Shown here: piece after piece, positions 14,694-21,904 of the stretch | How positions within the stretch are numbered: the first letter of the stretch is position 1 | How the letters are laid out: the number at the start of each line of letters is the position of its first letter | Assembly (NCBI GenBank): GCA_946478775.1 | Contig: CAMLDR010000032.1 | Span: 1 to 28,798, forward strand | Direction of reading: 5' to 3' | Length of the DNA stretch: 28,798 bases | From: an uncultured Flavobacteriales bacterium | GTDB lineage: Bacteria; Bacteroidota; Bacteroidia; Flavobacteriales; Crocinitomicaceae | Made by a program: the position numbers and the translations under genes | The notes under the pieces: generated by a model | Database searches by the model: none | The model's input: only the letters and a program-made list of their open reading frames with translations | What the model was told of the DNA's origin: nothing

Positions 14694-17153
14694 TTAGAAA
14701 GCAAACGACCAGCGTGCCCGGATTCCCAGAGGCGGTATTCCGGGAGCAAGGTGGGTAATTCTCCAAACCAGGTCCACACGGCCTAATTTGAAAATGTTCT
14801 CAATTCCTACAGCAGCTTCTGCATAAGGAATATTTCCGAATTGCTTGGTAAATGCGGGGATAATCATCACATCGTTGTGTCTCTGACTGATTGCGCCATA
14901 GGTAATCCTGCCGGAAGTGACCAATCGCCACTTCAGTTTTTTGATCAACGGAATGCGGTCAAATAACAATCCCTGCCAATGCTGTTCAATGAACCCACCA
15001 ATGTACCGGTCCGAAATAAATTCAAAATAAGACATTCGGTTGAAGGAGTTGGTATAGAGCCAATAAGACTGACTCCCCTCGTGTACTTTCAGGAAAGGAT
15101 AGGCTACGGTTCCCAAAACTGCTCCGGCATTTATTCCGTAACGAAGTCTTCCCAAAACGCCTACGTTGCGGTTGTGCTCCAGGGCGAATTCCAGCTTTTG
15201 GTAGCTGTAATCGCTTCCTAAGAGACCTTTTATTCCAAAAATACCCTGGATGGATAAAATAGGGAATCTGGAGGGTAGTGTTGTCCGGTCAAAATTCCCC
15301 GAAATAAACTCTTCGTCCTTACACCACCTGAACCGCAGGGTAACTTCCGAGCTTTGTACGTGCCTGATTGTGTCTAATCCTCCGTATTCATTGCGGCGCT
15401 CGTAAGTAGCCAATCCTAGTGGGGTGTATTCCTTCCATTCAAATCCTCCGAATACCACGAAATCTTTCCCGAGGTCTTTTTCAAGGTTAATTCCTGCCTT
15501 ATCCACAAAAGTCAATTTGTCCAGTGGGCCGGTTCGCAAAAGCGAACTGAAAGTAGACCCTACTGCCGCTGCGGTAGGCGAAATACCAATTTGTTCAATG
15601 TCCCTGTTTCCGTAAAGGATCAATAACCCACGTTTTCTGGGAGTGATATTGATCCGGGTGGTTAATCCGTATTTGAACCGTTCATCCCCGAAACCGTAAA
15701 ACAATCTTCCTCCGAATTCCACTCGTTTGGAAAAGGCATTGGAGGTTCGGATTGCAAGTCCTGTTCGGAATTTCTCCACCGGGTTCACGGAAATGAACGA
15801 GTAGATAGAACCAATCTCAATCTTCCCGATCGGATAATAGCCCGAAGCGAGCATATAGGTAGAATTCTTCAGGAACTTAAAGAAAGGATCGTGGTTCAGG
15901 GAGTCGACCATATTATCAATTCCGTTTTCCTGTTCATTCAGCGGAATGTGCCGGTGCATAATCCAATAGTTTTTGTCCCTTATTTTGGCGCTGTCGGCTA
16001 GTTCTACCGTAAAATCACTTTTGTAATAATCGTCCGGGTGGTCTTTGTTAATGACAAAATTCTTCCGGGATGAATATTTCCGTCCATAGAAACCGTAGAG
16101 TTTTGTTCCTTTAGTCACTTTCAGGTCCAGGATCATTTTTTCTTCCGTAAGCATCCAAACTTCAGGCTTTACCTGGTCAAAATGATGTTCCATGTACATA
16201 TCCTGCACATAATTGATATTTGCCCACGGAGATAATGTTGCTTTAAATGATTTAACAGCGTAGGTGGTGTCATTGATCCACATTTCTCCTTCGAAAGTCA
16301 TATCGCCGGTTCTTTTCGGGCTAAAACGAAGCTTGTAACACCAGTTATTGTCGATGTACATACTGTCTTCCAGGTAGAACTTATAATAATTGCGGGCAAA
16401 GTTCGCGACCGGACTGATAAAGGCTTTTTGGAAGATATTCAGGTAATTGTCGTAGATGTTAAAATCCAGGTACATCTCCCCTAAGAATTGGTTTAGCTGT
16501 AGGTTTTCGATTCCTGAAATGCGTGTTGCAGAGACCAACTCCCGCTTCTTTTTGGGATTGTTCTTATAACTGAACTGGGAAATATTCTCGGATAAAATGA
16601 CGGGTAAGTAAGTTTTTCCACCGTCAATGGAATCCAGGTAACCCATCACCAAATCGAGCCGTTTTACAATGTCCCGGTCCTTGAATTTGTCCCCGATATT
16701 GTTCAGGTCTAGCTGGATCTTATTGTACAGTTCATAGTCGTACGAGCTCAGTTTTTCCTTGTTGTTGATGTCTTTGTGAGCAATGACCTTTTTGTGCAGC
16801 GTGGTGGAAGGAAACTCATCCGGTGGTTTCACGGTTACTTCGGTAATGTCCATCACCGCTTCGGTCATTTTTATATCAATTACCTGTTCCTGGTCTTTTT
16901 TGACTGCTTTGGTAACGATTTTAAATTCAGGCATCAGGTAAGTGATGCTGTCCGTTGCATAATACGTTTGAAGTGTGTAAAATCCAAGGCTGTCGGTAAG
17001 TGTGCCAATTTTCGAGTATTGAAACTGGACCCTCACGTCAGGCATTCCTTCTCCGGTTTCTGCGTCAACAACACGTCCTGAAACTTTTGTCTGCTGTGAA
17101 TACACAGAACATTGAATCAGGCAGAGTAGAAATAGAATCCTTAGCTTAAACAT
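14694..17153 (-). CDS. DUF5686 / CarboxypepD_reg-like outer-membrane protein
   Basis: An 819-aa protein typical of the Bacteroidota 'DUF5686 and carboxypeptidase-like regulatory domain' family. It has a signal peptide (MFKLRILFLLCLIQCSVYS), then a CarboxypepD_reg-like domain at about 22-112 (VSGRVVDAETGEGMPDVRVQ). A long DUF5686 region follows from about 120 to the end: LHKKVIAHKDINNKEKLSSY, then SYDYELYNKIQLDLNN, and FYLEDSMYIDNNWCYKLRFS. The C-terminal third alternates short beta strands and ends RARWSFAF, consistent with an outer-membrane barrel. No enzymatic role is established. It has its own promoter at 17162-17192, so it is probably not read through from tatC despite the 46-base gap. 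Its presence between lptB and tatC fits an envelope-maintenance neighbourhood. Confidence 0.88.
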   Translation of the reverse strand: MFKLRILFLLCLIQCSVYSQQTKVSGRVVDAETGEGMPDVRVQFQYSKIGTLTDSLGFYTLQTYYATDSITYLMPEFKIVTKAVKKDQEQVIDIKMTEAVMDITEVTVKPPDEFPSTTLHKKVIAHKDINNKEKLSSYDYELYNKIQLDLNNIGDKFKDRDIVKRLDLVMGYLDSIDGGKTYLPVILSENISQFSYKNNPKKKRELVSATRISGIENLQLNQFLGEMYLDFNIYDNYLNIFQKAFISPVANFARNYYKFYLEDSMYIDNNWCYKLRFSPKRTGDMTFEGEMWINDTTYAVKSFKATLSPWANINYVQDMYMEHHFDQVKPEVWMLTEEKMILDLKVTKGTKLYGFYGRKYSSRKNFVINKDHPDDYYKSDFTVELADSAKIRDKNYWIMHRHIPLNEQENGIDNMVDSLNHDPFFKFLKNSTYMLASGYYPIGKIEIGSIYSFISVNPVEKFRTGLAIRTSNAFSKRVEFGGRLFYGFGDERFKYGLTTRINITPRKRGLLILYGNRDIEQIGISPTAAAVGSTFSSLLRTGPLDKLTFVDKAGINLEKDLGKDFVVFGGFEWKEYTPLGLATYERRNEYGGLDTIRHVQSSEVTLRFRWCKDEEFISGNFDRTTLPSRFPILSIQGIFGIKGLLGSDYSYQKLEFALEHNRNVGVLGRLRYGINAGAVLGTVAYPFLKVHEGSQSYWLYTNSFNRMSYFEFISDRYIGGFIEQHWQGLLFDRIPLIKKLKWRLVTSGRITYGAISQRHNDVMIIPAFTKQFGNIPYAEAAVGIENIFKLGRVDLVWRITHLAPGIPPLGIRARWSFAF

Positions 17154-17161
17154 AGATGGCG

Positions 17162-17192
17162 TAAATCTAAGAAAAACTCAGGGTAAAAACAA
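17162..17192 (-). promoter_or_regulatory. Promoter of the DUF5686 gene
   Basis: On the minus strand: TTG (17192-17190), 20 bases, then TAGATTTA (17169-17162; 7 of 8 to the -7 consensus). It lies entirely between the tatC stop (17200) and the DUF5686 start (17153). Confidence 0.6.
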
Positions 17193-17199
17193 GATCGGA

Positions 17200-17997
17200 T
17201 TACCCCTTTGTTTCTTCTTTTAAGCGTGCTTTTTCAACACGTTTCACTACGAAAATCCCTATTTCATATAGAAGTAGTATCGGAATACTCACAATTACCT
17301 GGGAGATGATATCAGGAGGAGTAATGATCGCTGCTAAGATGAGAACTACTACAATGGAATGCTTCCGGTATTTTGTAAGGAATCCGGAAGAAACAATTCC
17401 CAGTTTTCCCATGATATAAGCTAAGATCGGAAGTAAAAAGAATAACCCGGAATAAAAGACGGTAGAAAGTACGGTGCTCATGTACGAATTAATCGTAAAG
17501 TCGTTCTTGATCTCTTTGGTAATCTGGTATGTTCCGAAGAATTGCACACTCATTGGAGCAACAATGAAATACCCGAATAAAATTCCCAGGAAGAAAAGGA
17601 GGCTCACGTAGAAAACGATCCCTTTCACCATTTTCTTTTCGTTCTGTTTCAATCCCGGTTTTACAAAAGACCATAATTGATGGAAAATGAAAGGGAATCC
17701 AATCACGACACCTCCCAGGAAACTCATCCACAAAGCATAAGAAAACTGACCTCCCATGGTCGTCGATTGAAAGTTGATCGGAATTTCTTCCACACACATG
17801 AAGTTCATGTACCTGCAGAAAAAGTCAAAGGTAAAGAAGTCGGGCTGGCTCATAGAAAGGAAAACATGCCTCATGATCCAATCCTGGTTCCACCAGATTA
17901 CAATAGCCAAGGCGATGATTACAGCCGCGCATCGAACCAGTCTCCATCTCAATTCCTCGAGATGCTGTAAGAATGACATATTTTTTTCTTCTTCCAT
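17200..17997 (-). CDS. tatC: Sec-independent (Tat) protein translocase subunit TatC
   Basis: A 265-aa multi-spanning inner-membrane protein, the signal-peptide receptor of the twin-arginine translocase that exports folded proteins. Family marks are MSFLQHLEELRWRLVR near the N-terminus, WSFVKPGLKQNEKK in the middle (the conserved F-x-x-P-G-L-x-x-x-E-K) and ITPPDIISQVIVSIPILLLY near the C-terminus. Six hydrophobic segments are visible. The insertion with two cysteines in the first periplasmic loop (FFCRYMNFMCVEE) is typical of Bacteroidota TatC. Start: the frame opens with a TTG at 18009, but those bases form part of a perfect -7 promoter element, so the ATG at 17997 is preferred (MEEEKNMSF). 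tatA/tatB are not in this window. It is divergent from recQ. Confidence 0.95.
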   Translation of the reverse strand: MEEEKNMSFLQHLEELRWRLVRCAAVIIALAIVIWWNQDWIMRHVFLSMSQPDFFTFDFFCRYMNFMCVEEIPINFQSTTMGGQFSYALWMSFLGGVVIGFPFIFHQLWSFVKPGLKQNEKKMVKGIVFYVSLLFFLGILFGYFIVAPMSVQFFGTYQITKEIKNDFTINSYMSTVLSTVFYSGLFFLLPILAYIMGKLGIVSSGFLTKYRKHSIVVVLILAAIITPPDIISQVIVSIPILLLYEIGIFVVKRVEKARLKEETKG

Positions 17998-18006
17998 ACT
18001 TTGGCG

Positions 18007-18014
18007 CAAAGTTA
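18007..18014 (-). promoter_or_regulatory. -7 element (TAACTTTG) of tatC
   Basis: A full TAnnTTTG match on the minus strand, nine bases before the ATG at 17997. No TTG is present at the standard -33 spacing. It implies a leader of only a few bases. Confidence 0.5.
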
Positions 18015-18300
18015 ATAATTCATCAAAATTTTAAGGGTTTCAAATGTTAATAAGGGGTTTTATATCACAAATTTTGTGGATTCACCTCAAAAAGAAGGGT
18101 GATTTTCAGGGAAATTACACCTGAAAGCATCTGAAAAATGAAATTCGGATCAAAAATTAATACCCGCACATCCGTTAATAGTTGTTTTATATGGATTTAT
18201 CTTGTATTTTAGTGTAGTTGCCGATTTTATAGCGCCTTTGCGTTTTATTATCTGTAATTTCGATTTATTAATTTAGGTAATCCTCTAATATTCAAACTTT
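18015..18300. other. tatC-recQ divergent intergenic region
   Basis: No coding sequence seen. It contains a small palindrome CACAAA-T-TTTGTG at 18066-18078 (operator-like), a weak hairpin TTTCAGG/CCTGAAA at 18104-18126, and a TAATTTCG element at 18255-18262 (7 of 8 to the -7 consensus), 38 bases before recQ, without a matching -33. Confidence 0.4.
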
Positions 18301-20481
18301 ATGGATCAGCATGATCTAAAGGAAGCACTCAGGACATTTTTTGGTTTTGATCAATTTAAAGGACAACAGGAAAATATAATCACCAATGTGTTGGAAAAAA
18401 AGAACACGTTTGTAATTATGCCTACCGGTGGTGGGAAGTCCCTTTGTTATCAACTTCCGGCATTATTATCAGAAGGTACAGCTATTGTAGTTTCTCCATT
18501 GATTGCACTGATGAAAAATCAGGTGGATGCGATCCGGAATGTGAGTGACCATAATTCGATAGCGCATTTTTTGAATTCATCGCTCAGTAAAACGGAAATT
18601 AACCGGGTGAAAGAGGACATTCTTGCCGGTAAAACAAAATTACTATATGTAGCTCCTGAATCACTTACGAAACAGGAAAACATTGACTTTTTAACTTCGG
18701 TTCCCATTTCTTTCTTTGCCATAGATGAAGCGCATTGTATTTCTGAATGGGGACATGATTTTCGACCGGAATACCGCAGGTTGCGTGAGATATTTGAAAA
18801 AATTTCTGATGTAGCAATTATTGCACTGACTGCTACTGCAACCCCCAAAGTGCAGGCAGATATCCAGAAAAACCTCAATATGATGGATGCGACTTTGTAC
18901 AAGTCCTCTTTCAACAGAGATAACCTGTATTATGAAATCCGTGCGAAAAGAGACGTCGAAAAAGAAATTATTAAATACATCCGTCAACGGCAAGGGAAAT
19001 CCGGGATCATTTATTGCCTTTCCAGGAAGAAAGTAGAAGAGATGGCCGAATTGCTCCAGGTAAACGGAATCAATGCGCTGGCATATCATGCTGGTTTGGA
19101 TGCAACTACACGGGGGAGACACCAGGATATGTTCCTGATGGAAGAAGTAGATGTGATTGTTGCAACCATTGCGTTTGGAATGGGAATTGACAAGCCGGAT
19201 GTGCGTTTTGTGATTCACCACGATATTCCCAAATCCCTGGAAAGTTATTACCAGGAGACCGGTAGGGCAGGACGTGATGGAGGAGTAGGAGAGTGTATCA
19301 CTTTTTATTCTTACAAAGACATTGAGAAGCTGGAAAAATTCCTGCAGGGAAAGCCGGTTGCGGAACAGGAAATAGGAAAACAATTGCTAAGCGAGATCGT
19401 TTCCTATTCTGAAACTTCCGTTTGCCGCCGGAAATTCATTTTGCATTATTTCGGAGAAGTATTTGATGAAAAAGGCTGTAATGAAATGTGCGATAACTGC
19501 AAGTATCCACGGGAAAAATTGGAAGGAAAAGAATTCGTTCATCAATTGCTTCAGGTGGTTGACTTCCTGCAGGAGCAGCAAAAATCGAAGCATGTTTGCG
19601 CGTTCCTTTCAGGTGGCATCACTGCCGAAATTAAAAGCTACCGACACGATCAGGCACCTTTATTTGGAGTTGGGAAAGACAGGGACGAACATTTTTGGAA
19701 TGCAGTGATCCGTCAAACAGTTGTTGCAGGGCTTCTTTACAAGGATATTGAAACCTACGGAACACTGAAGTTTACGGAAAAAGGACTTGCATTCCTGGCG
19801 AATCCGGAATCATTTACTTTATTGAAACAGCACGATTATTCGGCCTCCGATGAGGATGAAGGAATTGTGGCGCCCGGAAAAGGCGGTGCTTTCGATGAGG
19901 TATTATACGATATGCTGATCGACCTGAGAAAATCCCTTTCGAAACAGAATAACATTCCGCCATTTGTTATTTTCCAGGAACCGACTTTGAAGGATATGTG
20001 TTTTCAATATCCGATCACGATCGATGAGTTGACGAACTGTCAGGGAGTTGGTGCCGGAAAAGCACAGCGGTACGGACAGCCTTTCATCGAAATGATCAAC
20101 CAGTATGTGGAAGAGAACGATATTGACCGGCCGCAGGATTTGGTGGTTAAATCCCTGATCAATAAATCCGTATTGAAAGTGCAGCTGATCCAGAATATCG
20201 ACCGGAAATTACCTTTGGAAGATATTGGAAGGGCACAAGGGAAATCAATGGATGAAGTAATTGAAGAAATTGAAGCGATTGTTTCTTCCGGAACGCGTGT
20301 AAATATCAATTATTACATTGATGATATCCTGGATTCGGACAACCAGGAGGAGATCTACGAATATTTCTCAGAGGCTGAAACAGATGATCTGGCAACGGCT
20401 TACCATGAATTCGACGGAGATTATACCGAAGAGGAATTGCGCCTGATGCGAATCAAGTTTATGAGTGAAATGGCGAATTAG
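18301..20481 (+). CDS. recQ: ATP-dependent DNA helicase RecQ
   Basis: A 726-aa 3'-5' DNA helicase for recombination and replication-fork repair. The domains in order are DEAD/DEAH core (Walker A PTGGGKS 41-47; DEAH 142-145; the RecQ-specific aromatic loop EWGHDFRPEYRRL 149-161), helicase C domain (motif VI YYQETGRAGRDG 316-327), Zn-binding RQC (Cys375, Cys393, Cys397, Cys400), winged helix (about 408-510), HRDC (about 531-606), and a C-terminal HTH_40-like region (about 620-726). It is longer than E. coli RecQ (about 610 aa) because of that last domain. ATG at 18301 is supported by the family-typical N-terminus (LKEALRTFFGFDQFKGQQ). It converges with thyA across a structured repeat that acts as a terminator. 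Confidence 0.97.
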   Translation: MDQHDLKEALRTFFGFDQFKGQQENIITNVLEKKNTFVIMPTGGGKSLCYQLPALLSEGTAIVVSPLIALMKNQVDAIRNVSDHNSIAHFLNSSLSKTEINRVKEDILAGKTKLLYVAPESLTKQENIDFLTSVPISFFAIDEAHCISEWGHDFRPEYRRLREIFEKISDVAIIALTATATPKVQADIQKNLNMMDATLYKSSFNRDNLYYEIRAKRDVEKEIIKYIRQRQGKSGIIYCLSRKKVEEMAELLQVNGINALAYHAGLDATTRGRHQDMFLMEEVDVIVATIAFGMGIDKPDVRFVIHHDIPKSLESYYQETGRAGRDGGVGECITFYSYKDIEKLEKFLQGKPVAEQEIGKQLLSEIVSYSETSVCRRKFILHYFGEVFDEKGCNEMCDNCKYPREKLEGKEFVHQLLQVVDFLQEQQKSKHVCAFLSGGITAEIKSYRHDQAPLFGVGKDRDEHFWNAVIRQTVVAGLLYKDIETYGTLKFTEKGLAFLANPESFTLLKQHDYSASDEDEGIVAPGKGGAFDEVLYDMLIDLRKSLSKQNNIPPFVIFQEPTLKDMCFQYPITIDELTNCQGVGAGKAQRYGQPFIEMINQYVEENDIDRPQDLVVKSLINKSVLKVQLIQNIDRKLPLEDIGRAQGKSMDEVIEEIEAIVSSGTRVNINYYIDDILDSDNQEEIYEYFSEAETDDLATAYHEFDGDYTEEELRLMRIKFMSEMAN

Positions 20482-20489
20482 AATGGTGG

Positions 20490-20567
20490 CTTCGACTCCG
20501 CTCAGCCACCTATATTCTTCGAGTATGAGATTACATGGTGTAAAAAGGTCACTGAGCGGAGTCGAAG
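20490..20567. repeat. 16-bp inverted repeat forming two hairpins with complementary loops
   Basis: CTTCGACTCCGCTCAG (20490-20505) and its exact reverse complement (20552-20567) flank a 46-base spacer. Each half also sits in the loop of its own hairpin: GGTGGC/GCCACC (20485-20490 with 20505-20510) and AAAAAGG-CACT/AGTG-CCTTTTT (20541-20577). The 12-base loop of the second is fully complementary to bases 20492-20503 in the loop of the first. The GAGCGGAGTCGAAG type sequence resembles a dispersed intergenic repeat I associate with many bacterial genomes (from memory). Confidence 0.85.
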
Positions 20568-20577
20568 TGCCTTTTTA
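20541..20577. terminator. Bidirectional terminator between recQ and thyA
   Basis: A 12-bp stem with one bulged T: TAAAAAGG + CACT pairs with AGTG + CCTTTTTA around a 12-base loop. The A-run on one side and T-run on the other give a T-tract in both directions. It ends at the thyA stop codon (20575-20577) and lies about 60 bases after the recQ stop. Confidence 0.75.
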
Positions 20578-21369
20578 TACCGCTATCGGCGCTTTAATGG
20601 TTGGATGCGGATCGTAATTCAATAATTCGAAATCTTCGTATTTGAAACCAAAAATATCTTTTATATCCGGATTGATCTTCATGGTTGGAAGCGGCCTGAA
20701 ATCGCGTTCCAATTGTAATTTTGCCTGGTCCAGATGATTGGAGTACAAATGCGCATCTCCCAAGGTATGAATAAATTCTCCCGGTTTCAGATCACAAACC
20801 TGTGCTACCATCATCGTCAATAAAGCATAGGAAGCAATGTTGAACGGGACACCCAGGAAGGTATCTGCCGAGCGTTGGTACAATTGACAGCTTAATTTTC
20901 CTTCGGCCACATAAAATTGGAACATCGTATGGCACGGAGGTAAAGCCATGTTGTCTACATAGGCAACGTTCCATGCATTGACGATCAGTCTGCGGGAATT
21001 CGGGTTTTTCTTGATCTGCTCAATTAAATTGGAAATCTGGTCAATCGATCCGCCATCAGGTGTTGGCCACGAACGCCACTGATAACCGTAAACCGGACCC
21101 AGGTTCCCGTTTTCATCGGCCCACTCGTCCCAAATAGAAACGTTGTTGTCTTTCAGGTATTGGATATTTGTATCGCCCTGAAGGAACCAAAGCAGCTCAT
21201 GGATGATTGAACGCAGGTGCAGCTTTTTGGTTGTAAGAACCGGAAATCCGTCTTCCAGGTTGAAGCGCATTTGGTATCCGAAAGTGGATAATGTTCCTGT
21301 TCCTGTGCGGTCTCCTTTAAACGTTCCCTTGTCTAGTATGTGTTGTAATAAATCGTGATATTGTTTCAT
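20575..21369 (-). CDS. thyA: Thymidylate synthase
   Basis: A 264-aa enzyme, the same length as E. coli ThyA. It methylates dUMP to dTMP with 5,10-methylenetetrahydrofolate, giving dihydrofolate. Catalytic Cys146 sits in [13 protein letters not shown], preceded by the paired arginines SRRLIV (125-130). The dUMP phosphate-binding [18 protein letters not shown] segment follows, and the N-terminal [17 protein letters not shown] is standard. The C-terminus IKAPIAV matches the mobile C-terminal tail of the family. ATG at 21369 agrees with family N-termini ([12 protein letters not shown]). A TACCTTCG element (7 of 8 to the -7 consensus) lies upstream on the minus strand. The gene often stands next to folA (dihydrofolate reductase), but no folA is visible here. 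Confidence 0.98.
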   Translation of the reverse strand: MKQYHDLLQHILDKGTFKGDRTGTGTLSTFGYQMRFNLEDGFPVLTTKKLHLRSIIHELLWFLQGDTNIQYLKDNNVSIWDEWADENGNLGPVYGYQWRSWPTPDGGSIDQISNLIEQIKKNPNSRRLIVNAWNVAYVDNMALPPCHTMFQFYVAEGKLSCQLYQRSADTFLGVPFNIASYALLTMMVAQVCDLKPGEFIHTLGDAHLYSNHLDQAKLQLERDFRPLPTMKINPDIKDIFGFKYEDFELLNYDPHPTIKAPIAV

Positions 21370-21453
21370 TTGTGTCTTGAAATGAGCTTTGGAAAACTAA
21401 ACCCGAAGGTAGGAAATTTAATCGCTGGCATATTGTTTTGGTTGATAATTCGA

Positions 21454-21483
21454 TTGTATTGTTGATTCCTTTCTCTATTTTTA
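21454..21483 (+). promoter_or_regulatory. Promoter of the 126-aa secreted-protein gene
   Basis: TTG at 21454-21456, exactly 19 bases, then TATTTTTA at 21476-21483 (7 of 8 to TAnnTTTG). The ATG at 21498 follows after 14 bases. It rules out the longer frame opening at 21438. Confidence 0.65.
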
Positions 21484-21497
21484 CCCAAAAGGAAGAA

Positions 21498-21878
21498 ATG
21501 CGTTTTTGTTTATTATTGCTCATTTTTGTTTGTTCATTTAAGGGGATTTCCCAGGAAATTAAAAAGAAATACTTGGGAGTTTACAGCGGTGAAGTTCCTT
21601 CTTATGCTTTGGAATTGGGGGAAGAAATATTCCAGGTTCAGGCAGCAGCAATTGAAATCCAATTGAACGCAGAAGGGACCCTGACTGAAAAAATAGCATC
21701 AAAAGAGTCTAAAGGCACTTATCAATGGATTAAAGAAGACAAGAACGCCATTTATTTCGAAGCCAGATTGGAAGGTCAATTCATTCCGGAAAGTTATGTG
21801 CTTTATAAAAAAGACAAACGGCTGGAACGCAGGGGAATTTATCCGCAGCCGGATGTTTTCCTGAAAAAAATATTGTAG
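21498..21878 (+). CDS. Small secreted protein, unknown function (126 aa)
   Basis: The family is not recognised. The protein begins MRFCLLLLIFVCSFKGIS, then QE, a good signal peptide, so it is exported to the periplasm or beyond. The mature part alternates polar and hydrophobic residues in beta-like fashion (IEIQLNAEGTLTEKI, then GTYQWIKEDKNAIYFEARL), resembling small lipocalin-like or META-like beta proteins, but I cannot assign it to one. The ATG at 21498 is preceded by GGAAGAA (ribosome-binding site) and a promoter at 21454-21483. The stop codon TAG (21876-21878) overlaps the start of a 10-bp hairpin repeat. It is divergent from thyA and convergent with the CotH gene. Confidence 0.75.
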   Translation: MRFCLLLLIFVCSFKGISQEIKKKYLGVYSGEVPSYALELGEEIFQVQAAAIEIQLNAEGTLTEKIASKESKGTYQWIKEDKNAIYFEARLEGQFIPESYVLYKKDKRLERRGIYPQPDVFLKKIL

Positions 21879-21900
21879 GGACGCAAAGCCTTGCGTCCCT
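21877..21900. repeat. REP-like hairpin GGGACGCAA/TTGCGTCCC
   Basis: AGGGACGCAA (21877-21886) and TTGCGTCCCT (21891-21900) form a perfect 10-bp stem with a four-base loop. It fills the 26-base gap between two convergent genes and includes two bases of the first stop codon. There is no T-run. It resembles a dispersed GACGCAA...TTGCGTC palindrome I recall from many bacteria. Confidence 0.85.
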
Positions 21901-21904
21901 GCGA

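Noticed and set aside
17998..18009. TTG start at 18009 for tatC
   Set aside because: These bases overlap a perfect TAACTTTG promoter element; the ATG at 17997 fits the family start better.
18691..19383. 230-codon open frame opposite recQ
   Set aside because: It lies entirely within the conserved helicase core of recQ on the other strand; its composition (many F, H, S, I) is typical of an antisense shadow.
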